A stretch of DNA of 64,000 bases from Alkalicoccobacillus murimartini (GCF_030813245.1 NZ_JAUSUA010000001.1:1-64000), one strand, 5' to 3'. Shown: positions 12,742 through 23,158, numbered from the stretch's first letter. Program-made: numbers and translations. The notes: a model not told the origin generated them from the sequence alone.

Positions 12742-15696
12742 TTATTCCGTTATTTCCTTCCAAACGTCCCACTCACCAGAGTTGTCCTTAGGGCTCTGGC
12801 CTTGAGTCCACCATTTGGCTTCGTATAGTTTGTCATCAAGCAGGGCGCGGTCGCCTGTTGTGTAGATGGCTGATGCATCCCATTCTTGGGGTCCTTCTGG
12901 TTCTGAGTCATTGATCTTTTTCCAGACTTCCCATGTTCCAGAGTTGTCTTGTGGATCTTGACCTTGAGTCCACCACTTGGCTTCATATACTTGGCCATCT
13001 ACTGTGACCTGGTCTCCAGTGTCGTAGATGGTTTTTTCGTTCCATTCTTGTGGTCCTTCTGGTTGTTCATAGCAATCGGAGACTTTTTGCCAAACTTCCC
13101 AGTTACCAGAGTGGTCAGTAGGATTTTGGTTTTGAGTCCACCATTGTGCTTCGTAAAAGTTACCTTCGTACTCAATTTTATCTCCTGCTACATATGTGCT
13201 AGCAGCATCCCATGCTTCAAATTCGCAAATTGGAGCTTCAGGTTCTTCCGGTACTTCTGGCTCTTCTTCTACTTCAAATGTGAAGGTAGTAGGAGCTCTC
13301 ATTCCTGGTGTGGAGAAGTATGCTTCAAGTGAACCTGTTACAGTGATTAATTTGCCAAGATTCTCAGGGTGTGAAGGTAGATTCAATCCATTACGGACAG
13401 CTGTTCCGTTCACAAGTTGAACAGGTAGCATTTTTGAACGATCTGTTTCGTCCGGTGAGTCAGCTAGTAAGAGGTTAGAAGGAGCGTGTGTGCCTTCACC
13501 AATTATAGGTGATGAATTGACAATGGAACCTACGATATAGCCTTTTACTTTTGCAGAACCGCTATTATTAGCAATGGCATCTGCTACTGATTTTGAACCA
13601 GTTGGATCTTCGCCAGAGCCTTCGCCATCAATCGTAATACGGCTTCCTTCTTCATGATTAATTGGAGCCTCTTGCTCTGTGATGTAATCCACTACAGAGG
13701 TCCATACAGGACCTAGATCAGACTCAATTGTTTCTGAATTTAAGTTATAGAAATTTGCTCCGTGCATGTAATCATTGTACGCAACGGTATAGGTTGCGTT
13801 AAGGTCAAATGTCTCTCCATTTTCAAGTGATATCTCAATATCCGTTACAGCGCCGTTATCAGTGATTAAGTTATATTCAAGTCCGGAAACTTGAACATCC
13901 ACACCACGACGGTATTTCGCTTGTTCTAGAATGACTTCTTTAATTCTTGAACCTGGTGCTTCCACTGAAACAATGACATTCCCAAATCCATCTAATGATT
14001 CGATTTGCTGGTCAGTTATGGGACCAGGTAGGATTTCACCAGTGACAGAAGATCCGTTTAACAAACCAATATCTGTTCCGGCTTTTGCACGGATAGAGTC
14101 TGTGTATAGATTTCCTAGTCCTACATCATTTTTATTTTTGTTTGAAGAGAAGAGCCCAGTTTCTGTAGAACCAATGATCTCACCTGGTAATGGAGCCGTT
14201 GGATCAACAGATAGTCTAATGCGGCCTTCTCTTGAGTAATCAAGTGTTTGTCCTTCAGCTGTAAGCTTTAACGCATAGTTTTTCATAGCTTCTGTCATAA
14301 GTCCAACTGTTTCAGAGATAACGGTTCCTTCAAAATGATAGCCAGATCCGCCAGTTCCGATATAGTTGGCAACAGCAACTGTATAGGTTTCATCTAGATT
14401 AATCGGTTCATTATTAACAGTAAGTGTTGCATCTTGATAGCTTCCAGTTGGTCCGGTAAGAATATTGTAATTCATACCTGAAACTTGTAAGTCAATTTCA
14501 TTACGATTATCACGAGAGTACGAATACTCAATTACATCTTTAATCGCTTGACCTGTCATTTCATAGACCATGATTTCGTTTGCAAATGGTTCAATTTGGT
14601 AGATGTTTCCTAGTGTAACGTCACCAGCATCAATACTGGCACGAATTCCACCATTGTTTGTTAATGAGATATCCGTATCCGACATATCGCGCATTGCATC
14701 CGTCCAGAAGTTACCTAGAGGAGCATCGCCATTAAAACGTCCATCTCTTGTTAAGCCATTCGTAGATGTTCCTACTACCTCACCAAGAAGGTCTTCCATG
14801 TCGTCGTTGTAGCCATCAATTACTGCTTGTACTTCTTCATCAATATCAGTTAAAGAAGAGACGGATACAAGACTACCAGATGTATTTGTAACAGCATCTG
14901 TTGATTGATCATACGTAAGTGTTACTTTTCCAACATTGTTTAGGTTTGATCCTGTTTGAACAATCGGGGTACCATTCACAACATTAGGTGCATTTAGTGT
15001 AGTATGTGAATGACCGCCAATGATCACATCAAAGTAATCAACTTGTTCAGCTAGTCGTCTATCATAATCAAATCCAATGTGAGTAAGGGCAACAATTACA
15101 TCTGCTTGCTCTTCTAATTCACTTTGATAGCTTTTCGCTACTTCTGCATAATTACTGTCAAAGTCTAGTCCGACTGTATTAGCAGGAGCTGTTGCAGGTG
15201 GAGCTTGAGTAATGGCAAATATAGCTACTGACAAACCATCAACATCAAAAATTTCATATGGTTTTGGTTGCTCTACATCTGTCTCACCAACATCCATATT
15301 GGCAGCTAGCCATGGGAATTCAGATAAAGCAGCATTTGCTGAGAATGCTTCCTGACCAAAGTCGAACTCATGGTTTCCAAGAGTAAACGCATCAACACCA
15401 GCTAAATTAAAGACTTCATAAATTGGTTTGCCTAAATTTAAATCAACTACGGGATTACCACTAACAGCATCACCGGCATCAAGATAAAGGAAATGATCGG
15501 ATGCTGCACGTTGCTGCTTTACATAAGCAGACACCTTTGCATATTCATCAAAGGTTGCATGAATATCATTTGTATGTAGAATGGTAAGATCCAATTCTTC
15601 ATTTGCTTTCGCTTGATTCGAAAATGAAAAGATCAAAAACAATGCAGCAACAATCGAAAGGATGCTCGACGATCGCCATTTTGAGACGCTATCCAT
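12742..15696 (-). CDS. Exported 5'-nucleotidase/metallophosphatase with chitin-binding-type repeats
   Basis: 984-aa secreted UshA-type enzyme. A signal peptide (1-31, cleavage after AKA) precedes a calcineurin-like metallophosphatase domain (about 35-240: D44 and H46 in TNDIHATF, GNHEFD at 107-112, GGHSH later). The 5'-nucleotidase C-terminal domain follows (about 305-445, NNGGIR), then a second, divergent copy (about 505-690). About 700-805 looks like a DUF6359-type OB-fold domain. Three roughly 50-residue repeats close the protein (W-x-Y-x-GD...YEAKWWTQGQ-P...W), typical of CBM5/12 chitin-binding modules. It should release phosphate from nucleotides or UDP-sugars outside the cell while attached to polysaccharide. 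No sortase or SLH anchor is seen. ATG follows GGAGG. Family certain; binding target inferred. Confidence 0.93.
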   Translation of the reverse strand: MDSVSKWRSSSILSIVAALFLIFSFSNQAKANEELDLTILHTNDIHATFDEYAKVSAYVKQQRAASDHFLYLDAGDAVSGNPVVDLNLGKPIYEVFNLAGVDAFTLGNHEFDFGQEAFSANAALSEFPWLAANMDVGETDVEQPKPYEIFDVDGLSVAIFAITQAPPATAPANTVGLDFDSNYAEVAKSYQSELEEQADVIVALTHIGFDYDRRLAEQVDYFDVIIGGHSHTTLNAPNVVNGTPIVQTGSNLNNVGKVTLTYDQSTDAVTNTSGSLVSVSSLTDIDEEVQAVIDGYNDDMEDLLGEVVGTSTNGLTRDGRFNGDAPLGNFWTDAMRDMSDTDISLTNNGGIRASIDAGDVTLGNIYQIEPFANEIMVYEMTGQAIKDVIEYSYSRDNRNEIDLQVSGMNYNILTGPTGSYQDATLTVNNEPINLDETYTVAVANYIGTGGSGYHFEGTVISETVGLMTEAMKNYALKLTAEGQTLDYSREGRIRLSVDPTAPLPGEIIGSTETGLFSSNKNKNDVGLGNLYTDSIRAKAGTDIGLLNGSSVTGEILPGPITDQQIESLDGFGNVIVSVEAPGSRIKEVILEQAKYRRGVDVQVSGLEYNLITDNGAVTDIEISLENGETFDLNATYTVAYNDYMHGANFYNLNSETIESDLGPVWTSVVDYITEQEAPINHEEGSRITIDGEGSGEDPTGSKSVADAIANNSGSAKVKGYIVGSIVNSSPIIGEGTHAPSNLLLADSPDETDRSKMLPVQLVNGTAVRNGLNLPSHPENLGKLITVTGSLEAYFSTPGMRAPTTFTFEVEEEPEVPEEPEAPICEFEAWDAASTYVAGDKIEYEGNFYEAQWWTQNQNPTDHSGNWEVWQKVSDCYEQPEGPQEWNEKTIYDTGDQVTVDGQVYEAKWWTQGQDPQDNSGTWEVWKKINDSEPEGPQEWDASAIYTTGDRALLDDKLYEAKWWTQGQSPKDNSGEWDVWKEITE

Positions 15697-15850
15697 AAAC
15701 TACCTCCATTGGTTTTTATTATAGTAGACAAGTAGATTGACTAATTGTCTCTATCTAAATGGTATCAAAAAAATGAGTGAATTCTACTAAAATTCTATAA
15801 AAATTATGTAAAGATTTCTGACCGCTTGTTTGAGTCCCTATAAATCAATT

Positions 15851-15900
15851 AGTATATTAAGGATACTTTGGCACCAAAAAGTGCGTACTTTTCTTTTTGG
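15851..15900 (+). promoter_or_regulatory. Two palindromes upstream of doxX-like gene
   Basis: AGTAT-N7-ATACT (15851-15867) and AAAAGT-N4-ACTTTT (15877-15892, inside a wider CCAAAAAG...TTTTTGG) lie 50-100 bp before the DoxX gene. They look like operators for a small dimeric repressor; DoxX genes in Bacillus are often under redox-sensing HxlR or MarR regulators, but the identity here is unknown. Confidence 0.4.
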
Positions 15901-15952
15901 CTATGTTATAGCAAACTAGCAGATATTATTGTTGGAAAGGATTTGTTAAAAA

Positions 15953-16342
15953 ATGAAAACTGAGATTGGATTACTTTTACTTAGAATTGTGGTTGGTATA
16001 ACCTTTCTTATTCATGGATTGGATAAATTTAACGGAGGGATTGAAGGAACCGTCGCTTCATTTGTTGACATGGGATTCCCAGGTTTTCTTGCCTATGTTG
16101 TTACATTTGCTGAAGTTCTCGGTGGTTTGGCATTAATTATTGGTCTGTTTACACGGGTTGTGAGTATAGTATTTGCTATAATCATGGGCGTGGCCATCTA
16201 TCAGGTGAAATTAAGTGCTGGATTTCTTGGAGGATATGAATTAGACCTAGTTTTACTTGCAAGCTCATTAATGCTTGCGTTAAGTGGTAGTCGATTAGTA
16301 GCTGTTAACCGCCTTTTACCAGGAGGCTTGAAAAAGTTATAG
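15953..16342 (+). CDS. DoxX family membrane protein
   Basis: 129-aa integral membrane protein with four hydrophobic segments (about 5-25, 42-64, 68-86, 95-115). LLRIVVGITFLIHGLDKF near the start and GFPGFLAYVVTFAEVLGGLALIIGL are typical of the DoxX/CatD/MhqP family. Bacillus members are linked to thiol, quinone or oxidative stress. The reaction is not established; some members partner with quinone oxidoreductases. AAAGGA lies 12 nt upstream of ATG. It is a single-gene unit closed by the terminator at 16364. Confidence 0.88.
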   Translation: MKTEIGLLLLRIVVGITFLIHGLDKFNGGIEGTVASFVDMGFPGFLAYVVTFAEVLGGLALIIGLFTRVVSIVFAIIMGVAIYQVKLSAGFLGGYELDLVLLASSLMLALSGSRLVAVNRLLPGGLKKL

Positions 16343-16363
16343 AGAAAGAATCTAAACAAAGCA

Positions 16364-16404
16364 AAAGATGAACAGTGCATACATTGGACTGTTCATCTTT
16401 TTTT
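16364..16404 (+). terminator. Terminator after doxX-like gene
   Basis: Perfect 10-bp stem GATGAACAGT/ACTGTTCATC followed by seven T. Confidence 0.88.
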
Positions 16405-16550
16405 ATGTAGCGTCGCACCGGAGCTCTAAGATAAAGTACAATGTCTTCTTTTTTGTTTGAACTATTTCGCAATTTGGACAAATTCAATGATACCCTCTAT
16501 ACTTTATCTATACATATGCAAGAGACAACTAAACTATTGGAGTGAAGATA

Positions 16551-18158
16551 TTGACTGATCATACGTATCCATATGCCTCAAAAAGAAATGTAGTATACGG
16601 GAAAAAAGGAATGGTAGCAACATCTCAACCTTTAGCTGCTCAAGCTGGTTTGGATATTATAAAAGCAGGGGGAAATGCCATTGATGCGGCAATTGCAACG
16701 GCTGCTTGTTTAACCGTAGTAGAACCAACCTCTAATGGGATTGGCTCAGATGCCTTTGCTTTGGTGTGGACAGATGGGAAGTTACATGGTCTAAATGCGA
16801 GCGGACAAGCGCCGATGGGATTAACTCCCGAAGCTGTAAAAGAAGCAGGTTATACAGAGGAGCTTCCAACTTACGGGGTACTTCCAGTTACTGTTCCAGG
16901 AACTCCTCGAGGATGGGCAGAGCTTTCAAGGAAGTTTGGGAAGCTTTCTTTAAAAGATGTGTTAGCACCAGCCATTGAGTACGCTGAAAATGGGTATCCG
17001 GTGTCACCAACTCTCGCAAAATATTGGGCGAAGGCAGCAGCTAGCTTCCGAAAAAAACTGACAGGTGACGAATTTAAACATTGGTTCGAAACGTTTACGC
17101 CGAATGGTCATGCACCAAAGGCAGGAGAGATTTGGAGGTCTCCTGGACATGCTAAAACATTGCGATTGATTGCTGAAACGAACGCTGAGGCTTTTTATAC
17201 AGGAGAAATTGCAGATGAAATTGATGCTTTTTTTGCTAAGCACAAAGGTCATTTAACGAAGGAAGATCTTGCTGCTTACCAACCTGAATGGGTAGAGCCG
17301 ATCAAGTCTGAATACAAAGGCTATGATGTCTGGGAGATCCCACCGAATGGACAAGGATTAATCGCTCTTGAAGCATTGAATATTCTTAAAGGCTTTGATT
17401 TTCAGGTAAAAGACTCTGTAGATACGTATCACAAACAAATTGAAGCTATGAAACTAGCATTTGTGGATGGTATGGCTTATATCACTGATTCAAGAGATAT
17501 GAAAGTGTCTACGGAGGTTCTTCTATCAGAGGAGTATGCTGCTGAAAGAAGGTCTTTGATCGGTGAAGAAGCAATTATGCCTGAGCCTGGAACACCACCA
17601 AGTGGCGGAACCGTGTATTTAGCAACAGCGGATGGAGAAGGAAATATGGTTTCGTTTATTCAAAGTAACTATATGGGATTTGGATCGGGTATTGTTGTTC
17701 CGGGAACAGGGATCGGAATGCAGAATCGCGGACATAATTTCTCGCTTGATGAGAAACACCATAATTACTTAAAGCCAGGACGGAAAACCTATCATACGAT
17801 TATTCCTGGTTTCCTCACAAAAGGAAACGACGCAGTGGGTCCATTCGGGGTAATGGGTGGTTTTATGCAACCACAGGGGCATGTGCAAGTGATCATGAAT
17901 ACGATTGACTTTGGATTAAACCCTCAAGCTGCATTAGATGCACCGAGATGGCTTTGGACAAAAGAGAAACAAGTTCAGGTGGAGTCAGGTTTCCCACTAG
18001 AAATTACTAGAGCACTTGCAGCTCGTGGACATGACGTTCAAATTGCCTTTGATGAGGGTGGATTTGGTCGCGGGCAAATTATTTGGAGAGACCCAGAAAC
18101 AGGTGTCCTTTCCGGCGGAACAGAGCCAAGAACTGATGGTCAAGTAGCAGTCTGGTAA
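16551..18158 (+). CDS. ywrD: Gamma-glutamyltransferase-like enzyme (YwrD type)
   Basis: 535-aa N-terminal-nucleophile hydrolase. The large-subunit part shows VATSQPLAAQAGLDIIKAGGNAIDAAIA; the self-processing site is SGGTVYLA, whose Thr becomes the catalytic N-terminus of the small subunit, followed by GNMVSFIQSNY and a MGGFMQPQGH motif. No signal peptide is present, so it is cytoplasmic like B. subtilis YwrD rather than the secreted Ggt. I choose the TTG at 16551, 8 nt after GGAG; the in-frame GTG at 16542 overlaps that ribosome site. It cleaves or transfers gamma-glutamyl groups, for example from glutathione-like compounds; the natural substrate is unknown. Confidence 0.88.
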   Translation: MTDHTYPYASKRNVVYGKKGMVATSQPLAAQAGLDIIKAGGNAIDAAIATAACLTVVEPTSNGIGSDAFALVWTDGKLHGLNASGQAPMGLTPEAVKEAGYTEELPTYGVLPVTVPGTPRGWAELSRKFGKLSLKDVLAPAIEYAENGYPVSPTLAKYWAKAAASFRKKLTGDEFKHWFETFTPNGHAPKAGEIWRSPGHAKTLRLIAETNAEAFYTGEIADEIDAFFAKHKGHLTKEDLAAYQPEWVEPIKSEYKGYDVWEIPPNGQGLIALEALNILKGFDFQVKDSVDTYHKQIEAMKLAFVDGMAYITDSRDMKVSTEVLLSEEYAAERRSLIGEEAIMPEPGTPPSGGTVYLATADGEGNMVSFIQSNYMGFGSGIVVPGTGIGMQNRGHNFSLDEKHHNYLKPGRKTYHTIIPGFLTKGNDAVGPFGVMGGFMQPQGHVQVIMNTIDFGLNPQAALDAPRWLWTKEKQVQVESGFPLEITRALAARGHDVQIAFDEGGFGRGQIIWRDPETGVLSGGTEPRTDGQVAVW

Positions 18159-18170
18159 CTAGAGATTATA

Positions 18171-18216
18171 AAAAGAGGTACGGCAGAATCGACATAGATT
18201 CTACTGTACCTCTTTT
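18171..18216. terminator. Bidirectional terminator, ywrD / SLC13 transporter
   Basis: AAAAGAGGTAC pairs with GTACCTCTTTT around an inner AGAATC/GATTCT helix. It serves the converging genes on both sides. Confidence 0.85.
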
Positions 18217-18229
18217 AGTTTGTTCGAAC

Positions 18230-19699
18230 TTATAACCCGAATACGATCGGCATCCAAAAGTAAACGGCTAGTGTAATAACGATGACGGAGAAGATATTTA
18301 ACCAAACTCCGGCTTTCGCCATATCGGAAATGTCGAGAACACCGGCACTAAATACAGCAGTATTAGGTGGTGTAGCTACTGGTAGCATGTAGCATGAGCC
18401 AGCAGATAATGCAGCGGCAGCCATTAATAATAATGGGTCCATTCCAACTGCAATTCCCAAACCTACAGATAAAGGTAATACAAGGTTTGCAACGGCTGTA
18501 TTCGATAAAATTTCTGTTATCGCTAAAACAATGACAACCAAAAGCAAAATGATAATAAATGGAGTGAAAAGCTCTAACAGCTGTAAGGTTTCACCAATCC
18601 AAGTGTTTAGACCAGACTGACCGAAACTTGCAGCAAGCGCGAGTCCACCCCCAAAAAGGATCAGAACGCTCCAAGGTAGTTCTTTTAAATCACGCCATTC
18701 CAAGATGCGCTCTCCTCTTTTTGTACTCGGTATAAAAAAGAGGGCCACTGCACCAAATACAGAAATAGCTCCATCATGCATATTCGCTGCAATGTTTTCA
18801 GGGAAGACTAACGATTTGAATACCCATAGAAATACGGTAATTCCAAAGATAATTGCTACTGAGATTTCATCACGAGACATCTTACCAAGCTTTTTCTTAT
18901 CTTCTTTAATGAAATCAATGGTTTGATCCTGGTTCCCAGCATCCACCTTAAATTTCATTTTTGTCAGATAGAAATAAAGAAAGACAAGGATAGTTAATGC
19001 GATTGGACCCGCAAATAAAAGCCATTCATAAAATGCAACCGTTCGGTCTAGCTCTCTTCTCGCAATCTCTGCGAACGCAGCATTTGGAACCGCTGCTACA
19101 AGAGTGGCTAGTCCACCAATTGTTGCCGCATAGGCAACAGCTAGCAAAATACTTTTAGAGAAATGGGTCATACTTTTCCCAGTTAAAATCTCTTTTTCTT
19201 TGACCTCAGAAATCAGTGCTAAGGCTACAGGTAACATCATTAAAGCGGTTGCGGCATTTGATACAAAAAGAGAGAGTAATGAAGTTGAAATGATAATTCC
19301 TAAAACAATTCTCTGACTCTGTGTACCAATTAAATCAATAATATTGAGTGCAATTCTTCTATGTAGATTCCATTTTTGCAACGCAATAGCAATGACAAAT
19401 CCGCCACCATACATAAATATTGTTGGGCTACTATAAGAAGCTGCTACAGTATCAATATCTGCGGCTCCAACTAATGGTATAAAAATTAGCGGAATTAAAG
19501 ATGTTGCTGCCATAGGGATGGCTTCTGTTACCCAAAAGGTAGCAATGAGTAATGTGATAGCTAGTACAAACCTAGGTGCATGCTCTAATTGACTAGATGG
19601 GATCAAAAAATATGCTAACAAAAAGAGTAGTGGGCCTAGTATTATGCCTACAATGGCTCGTGTTGGATAGGTAGGTTTATCCTGAGTTTCCTCTGTCAT
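18230..19699 (-). CDS. SLC13/DASS sodium-coupled anion symporter
   Basis: 489-aa transporter with about 11-12 membrane segments. TFWVTEAIPMAATSLIPLIF near the N-terminus and SNAATALMMLPVALAL (first SNT-type motif) and SNTAVANLVLPL (second SNT motif) mark the divalent anion:Na+ symporter family, in which the two SNT motifs bind Na+ and the carboxylate substrate. Family members import succinate, malate, citrate or sulfate; a dicarboxylate is the most likely cargo but sequence alone does not settle it. It stands alone and is transcribed away from metE. Confidence 0.9.
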   Translation of the reverse strand: MTEETQDKPTYPTRAIVGIILGPLLFLLAYFLIPSSQLEHAPRFVLAITLLIATFWVTEAIPMAATSLIPLIFIPLVGAADIDTVAASYSSPTIFMYGGGFVIAIALQKWNLHRRIALNIIDLIGTQSQRIVLGIIISTSLLSLFVSNAATALMMLPVALALISEVKEKEILTGKSMTHFSKSILLAVAYAATIGGLATLVAAVPNAAFAEIARRELDRTVAFYEWLLFAGPIALTILVFLYFYLTKMKFKVDAGNQDQTIDFIKEDKKKLGKMSRDEISVAIIFGITVFLWVFKSLVFPENIAANMHDGAISVFGAVALFFIPSTKRGERILEWRDLKELPWSVLILFGGGLALAASFGQSGLNTWIGETLQLLELFTPFIIILLLVVIVLAITEILSNTAVANLVLPLSVGLGIAVGMDPLLLMAAAALSAGSCYMLPVATPPNTAVFSAGVLDISDMAKAGVWLNIFSVIVITLAVYFWMPIVFGL

Positions 19700-19805
19700 A
19701 GATTCATACCTTTCTATAAGTTGATATACGGAACTTTTCTATTCTCCCATAGTCAGGATTAGAAATGCAAATCTTGACGAATTTTTTTAAACAATCAAAA
19801 TTGTT

Positions 19806-19834
19806 TTGACACTTAGTTTATCTCATGCTAAAGT
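19806..19834 (+). promoter_or_regulatory. metE promoter
   Basis: Consensus TTGACA, a 17-bp spacer and TAAAGT, about 30 bp before the S-box aptamer. Confidence 0.8.
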
Positions 19835-19864
19835 AGATTCAATTCAACATAACATAATGAAATG

Positions 19865-19971
19865 CTCTTATAACGAGAGGCGGAGGGACTGGCCCTGTGA
19901 AGCTTCAGCAACCATTCAGAGATGAAAAGGTGCTAAATCCAGCAAGGTGGGAACACTTTGAAAGATAAGGG
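19865..19971 (+). promoter_or_regulatory. SAM-I (S-box) riboswitch of metE
   Basis: The core GAGAGGCGGAGGGACTGGCCC and later GCTTCAGCAACC, AAGGTGCTAAATCCAGCAAG are the standard S-box elements; a P1 helix pairs CTCTTA with TAAGGG. S-adenosylmethionine binding favours the terminator downstream, so metE is made only when SAM is low. Confidence 0.95.
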
Positions 19972-19992
19972 GTACGTAAATTGAGATTATTC

Positions 19993-20029
19993 AATGCCTC
20001 TTTCTTATTAGAAGGAGGCATTTTTCTTT
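19993..20029 (+). terminator. Riboswitch-controlled attenuator terminator
   Basis: AATGCCTCTTT pairs with AAGGAGGCATT, followed by a T-rich run; the expression platform of the S-box. Confidence 0.9.
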
Positions 20030-20111
20030 TCCCTTAGAGTGATTCTGCTTAGGTGGTTTGTCATTAGAGTTTGTTACGTTGAGAGACTATATTTTAGGAG
20101 TGAGTGAGAAC

Positions 20112-22403
20112 ATGCCAAAGGTAAGAAGTTCAAACATTGGATATCCAAGAATTGGTGAAAAACGTGAATGGAAAAAAAGCCTTGAGAATTTTTGGGCTAA
20201 CAACATCTCTGAGCAAGAATTACTTGATTCCCTAAAAGACATTCGACTTTCGAACCTGAGTAAGCAAAAGGAAGCAGGCATTGACTTAATTCCAGTAGGC
20301 GATTTCAGTTTGTATGATCATGTTCTTGATACAGCAGTATCATTTGGTCTTGTACCTGATCGCTTTAATTATGATGGAGGGAAAGTGGATGTCGATACGT
20401 ATTTTGCTGTAGCTCGTGGAACAGATTCTGCTGTTGCCTCAGAAATGACCAAATGGTATAACACAAATTATCATTATATCGTTCCTGAAATCACATCTGC
20501 ACCAACTACACTAGTACATAATCGTGTACTCGATCTATATAACGAGGCTAAATCTGAGCTTGGTATCGAAACCAAACCAGTGATCCTAGGACCGGTTAGT
20601 TTTGTAAAGCTTTCTAAAAATCAAACAGGACAATCAGAAAAAGACTTGATTCGTTCCTTTATCCCACTTTATGCTCAGCTTTTAGAAGAGCTTAATAATG
20701 CGGGGGCGGCATGGGTGCAAATTGATGAACCCTTCTTAAATGGTGAGGTATCTTCTTCAGACCTTGATTTCTTACAAGAAGTGTACGCGCAGTTAGATGT
20801 TGCGGCGCCTGAATTAAATATTTTGCTCCAAACATATTTTGAAGCTGTAGATGAGTATGAAGCAATTGTGAATCTTCCGGTGCAGGGTATCGGCTTAGAC
20901 TTTGTGCATGATGATGGTGAATCACTTAAGCAGTTGATCAAATATGGTCTACCAACAGGTAAAATTCTTGCAGCAGGTATCATCGATGGGCGGAATGTTT
21001 GGCGGGCAGATCTGAAAGAGGTCAAAGACTTAGTCGATCAGCTGAGTGTCATTGTTGGAGAAGGACAGCTTATTCTTCAGCCGTCGTGTAGTTTGCTACA
21101 TGTTCCGGTCAGCGTGAAGCTAGAGCAAGAACTTCCTGAGATCTTAAAAGCAGGTATTTCCTTTGCCGATGAGAAGCTTGAAGAACTTGTTGCTTTAACA
21201 AATGTTGCGAATGATGAGAGCGATGAAGAGAGCCTTGAAGCAAGTGCAATTGCCGTGAAAGCATTAAATGAGTCATCTAGTCGTAATAATGAAGAGGTTC
21301 GTGCGTTGCTCTCAGAGGTGGGTACGTCCGTTCCAACTCGTTCCATTGACGCGCCAGAACGATTGCGCTTACAACAGGAGAAATATCAACTGCCACTGTT
21401 ACCAACAACAACGATTGGTAGTTTTCCACAAACAAAAGAAGTACGTCAGCAACGTTTGAAGTGGAGAAAAGGCGAACTTGAATCGGCACAGTATGAACAA
21501 TTTATCCGTGATGAAATTGATAAATGGATTAAAATTCAAGAAGATCTTGATTTAGATGTCCTTGTTCATGGTGAGTTTGAACGAACAGATATGGTTGAAT
21601 TCTTTGGTGAGAAGCTGGCTGGATTTCAATTTACAAAATTTGGTTGGGTCCAATCCTATGGATCACGCTGCGTGAAACCACCTGTTATCTATGGTGATGT
21701 AGCGTTTGTTGAACCAATGACTGTGAAGGAAACGGCATACGCTCAAAGACAAACAGATCGACCTGTTAAAGGAATGCTGACAGGACCTGTTACGATCTTT
21801 AATTGGTCGTTTCCACGTACAGATATTCCGGAAGGCCAAGTGGTGAACCAAATTGCCTTAGCTCTTCGTAAAGAAGTCGAGGAATTGGAGAAAGAAGGCA
21901 TTAACTTAATTCAAGTCGATGAACCAGCTATCCGTGAAGGACTTCCATTGAAAGCAAGTAAATCTCAAGCTTACTTAACACAATCTGTTGATGCATTCCG
22001 TTTATCAACCATTACTGTAAAGCCAGAAACACAAATACACACGCATATGTGTTACTCGGATTTTGAAGCGATTATTGAATCCATTGATGCGTTAGATGCT
22101 GATGTAATTTCAATTGAAACGTCAAGAAGTCATGGCGAGCTCATCTCTGCCTTTGAAGACTTTACGTACAATAAAGGGATTGGCCTTGGGGTATATGATA
22201 TTCATAGCCCGCGTGTTCCGGCTCAAGAAGAAATTGACCGTAACATTAGCCGTGCTTTATCGGTACTTGATCCACAATTATTTTGGATTAACCCAGATTG
22301 CGGTCTGAAGACTCGTAAAGAAAAGGAAACGATAGAAGCATTAAAAGTGATGGTTGATGCTGCTAAGCAAGCGCGTAAACAATTTGTCACGTCACCTGAA
22401 TAA
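20112..22403 (+). CDS. metE: Cobalamin-independent methionine synthase
   Basis: 763-aa 5-methyltetrahydropteroyltriglutamate-homocysteine methyltransferase, which makes methionine without vitamin B12. The N-terminal half starts [17 protein letters not shown]; the C-terminal catalytic half holds [28 protein letters not shown] and the zinc ligands His and Cys in HTHMCYSDF and Cys in NPDCGLKTR. Length matches the family (about 760). I start at ATG 20112, because residues upstream in the same frame do not belong to MetE and AGGAG lies 11 nt before. Control is by the SAM riboswitch. Its isolation from metF or metI genes is normal. Confidence 0.97.
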   Translation: MPKVRSSNIGYPRIGEKREWKKSLENFWANNISEQELLDSLKDIRLSNLSKQKEAGIDLIPVGDFSLYDHVLDTAVSFGLVPDRFNYDGGKVDVDTYFAVARGTDSAVASEMTKWYNTNYHYIVPEITSAPTTLVHNRVLDLYNEAKSELGIETKPVILGPVSFVKLSKNQTGQSEKDLIRSFIPLYAQLLEELNNAGAAWVQIDEPFLNGEVSSSDLDFLQEVYAQLDVAAPELNILLQTYFEAVDEYEAIVNLPVQGIGLDFVHDDGESLKQLIKYGLPTGKILAAGIIDGRNVWRADLKEVKDLVDQLSVIVGEGQLILQPSCSLLHVPVSVKLEQELPEILKAGISFADEKLEELVALTNVANDESDEESLEASAIAVKALNESSSRNNEEVRALLSEVGTSVPTRSIDAPERLRLQQEKYQLPLLPTTTIGSFPQTKEVRQQRLKWRKGELESAQYEQFIRDEIDKWIKIQEDLDLDVLVHGEFERTDMVEFFGEKLAGFQFTKFGWVQSYGSRCVKPPVIYGDVAFVEPMTVKETAYAQRQTDRPVKGMLTGPVTIFNWSFPRTDIPEGQVVNQIALALRKEVEELEKEGINLIQVDEPAIREGLPLKASKSQAYLTQSVDAFRLSTITVKPETQIHTHMCYSDFEAIIESIDALDADVISIETSRSHGELISAFEDFTYNKGIGLGVYDIHSPRVPAQEEIDRNISRALSVLDPQLFWINPDCGLKTRKEKETIEALKVMVDAAKQARKQFVTSPE

Positions 22404-22413
22404 GGATGTTTTG

Positions 22414-22441
22414 AGAACCCGCTGATATCAGCGGGTTCTTT
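22414..22441 (+). terminator. metE terminator
   Basis: Perfect 12-bp stem AGAACCCGCTGA/TCAGCGGGTTCT with a 2-nt loop and short T-run. Confidence 0.88.
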
Positions 22442-22480
22442 CGCATAGACTTCTATAAAAACTAAAAAGGAAGTGTATGC

Positions 22481-23092
22481 ATGAACACCTCTATTCTACC
22501 TGTGCAAATTGCAGTACGACATATGTTGTCTCCAAGACTTGATATTTATTATCCGGAACTAGCGGGATTACCAACACCAATGATTCAGCATGACTTGAAT
22601 CAAGCGATTAATCAACAAGTTCATCGTATGATTAAAGATTCAGGTTATTACGACCCACCTCAGGATACTACACTTACAGGTGGGTTTGAGATTAAAAACA
22701 ATCAACGAAATATTCTTAGCCTAATGAATCGTCTGTATTACTATAGTGGTGGTGCGCACGGTATGACGGTTCAAGAGACACTAACAATGAATACCTCAAC
22801 AGGTAAGATCTATAGTCTGGGTGACTTATTTAAAGGAGGCATTTATTATACAGAAACATTAAATAAAATCATTGAAGCGCAAATAAAGCAAAGGCAGTTA
22901 GATTTATTAAATCCTTTTACGGGAATAACTGCTAATCAAAAATGGTATATCGCTGATAAGTCTTTGGTTCTTTATTTTGACTTATATGATCTACAGGCTT
23001 ATGTGTACGGATTTACGTACTTCCCAATTTCAGTTTATGAGCTACAATCGATTATCCGTGATGATGGTCCGCTAGGTGAGATGCTCTATTAA
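22481..23092 (+). CDS. DUF3298/DUF4163 protein (RsiV-like sensor domain)
   Basis: 203 aa. YYPELAGLPTPMIQHDLNQAINQQV and the YYYSGGAHGMTVQETLTMNTSTGKIYSLGDLF block match the DUF4163-DUF3298 tandem found in the extracellular part of the anti-sigma factor RsiV, which binds lysozyme. Here there is neither a signal peptide nor a membrane segment, and no N-terminal zinc finger, so this is a free-standing domain that would stay in the cytoplasm unless exported otherwise. Function unknown. AAGGAAG precedes ATG at good spacing. Confidence 0.8.
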   Translation: MNTSILPVQIAVRHMLSPRLDIYYPELAGLPTPMIQHDLNQAINQQVHRMIKDSGYYDPPQDTTLTGGFEIKNNQRNILSLMNRLYYYSGGAHGMTVQETLTMNTSTGKIYSLGDLFKGGIYYTETLNKIIEAQIKQRQLDLLNPFTGITANQKWYIADKSLVLYFDLYDLQAYVYGFTYFPISVYELQSIIRDDGPLGEMLY

Positions 23093-23158
23093 ATGGTTTA
23101 TATTTATTTAAAAACAGGAACAGTAAAGGAGAGATAAAATAAGGAGGATTCAAATCTT

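Noticed and set aside
12546-12791. 81-codon ORF after the hydrolase
   Set aside because: It translates the 21-bp repeat array and the antisense end of the nucleotidase gene.
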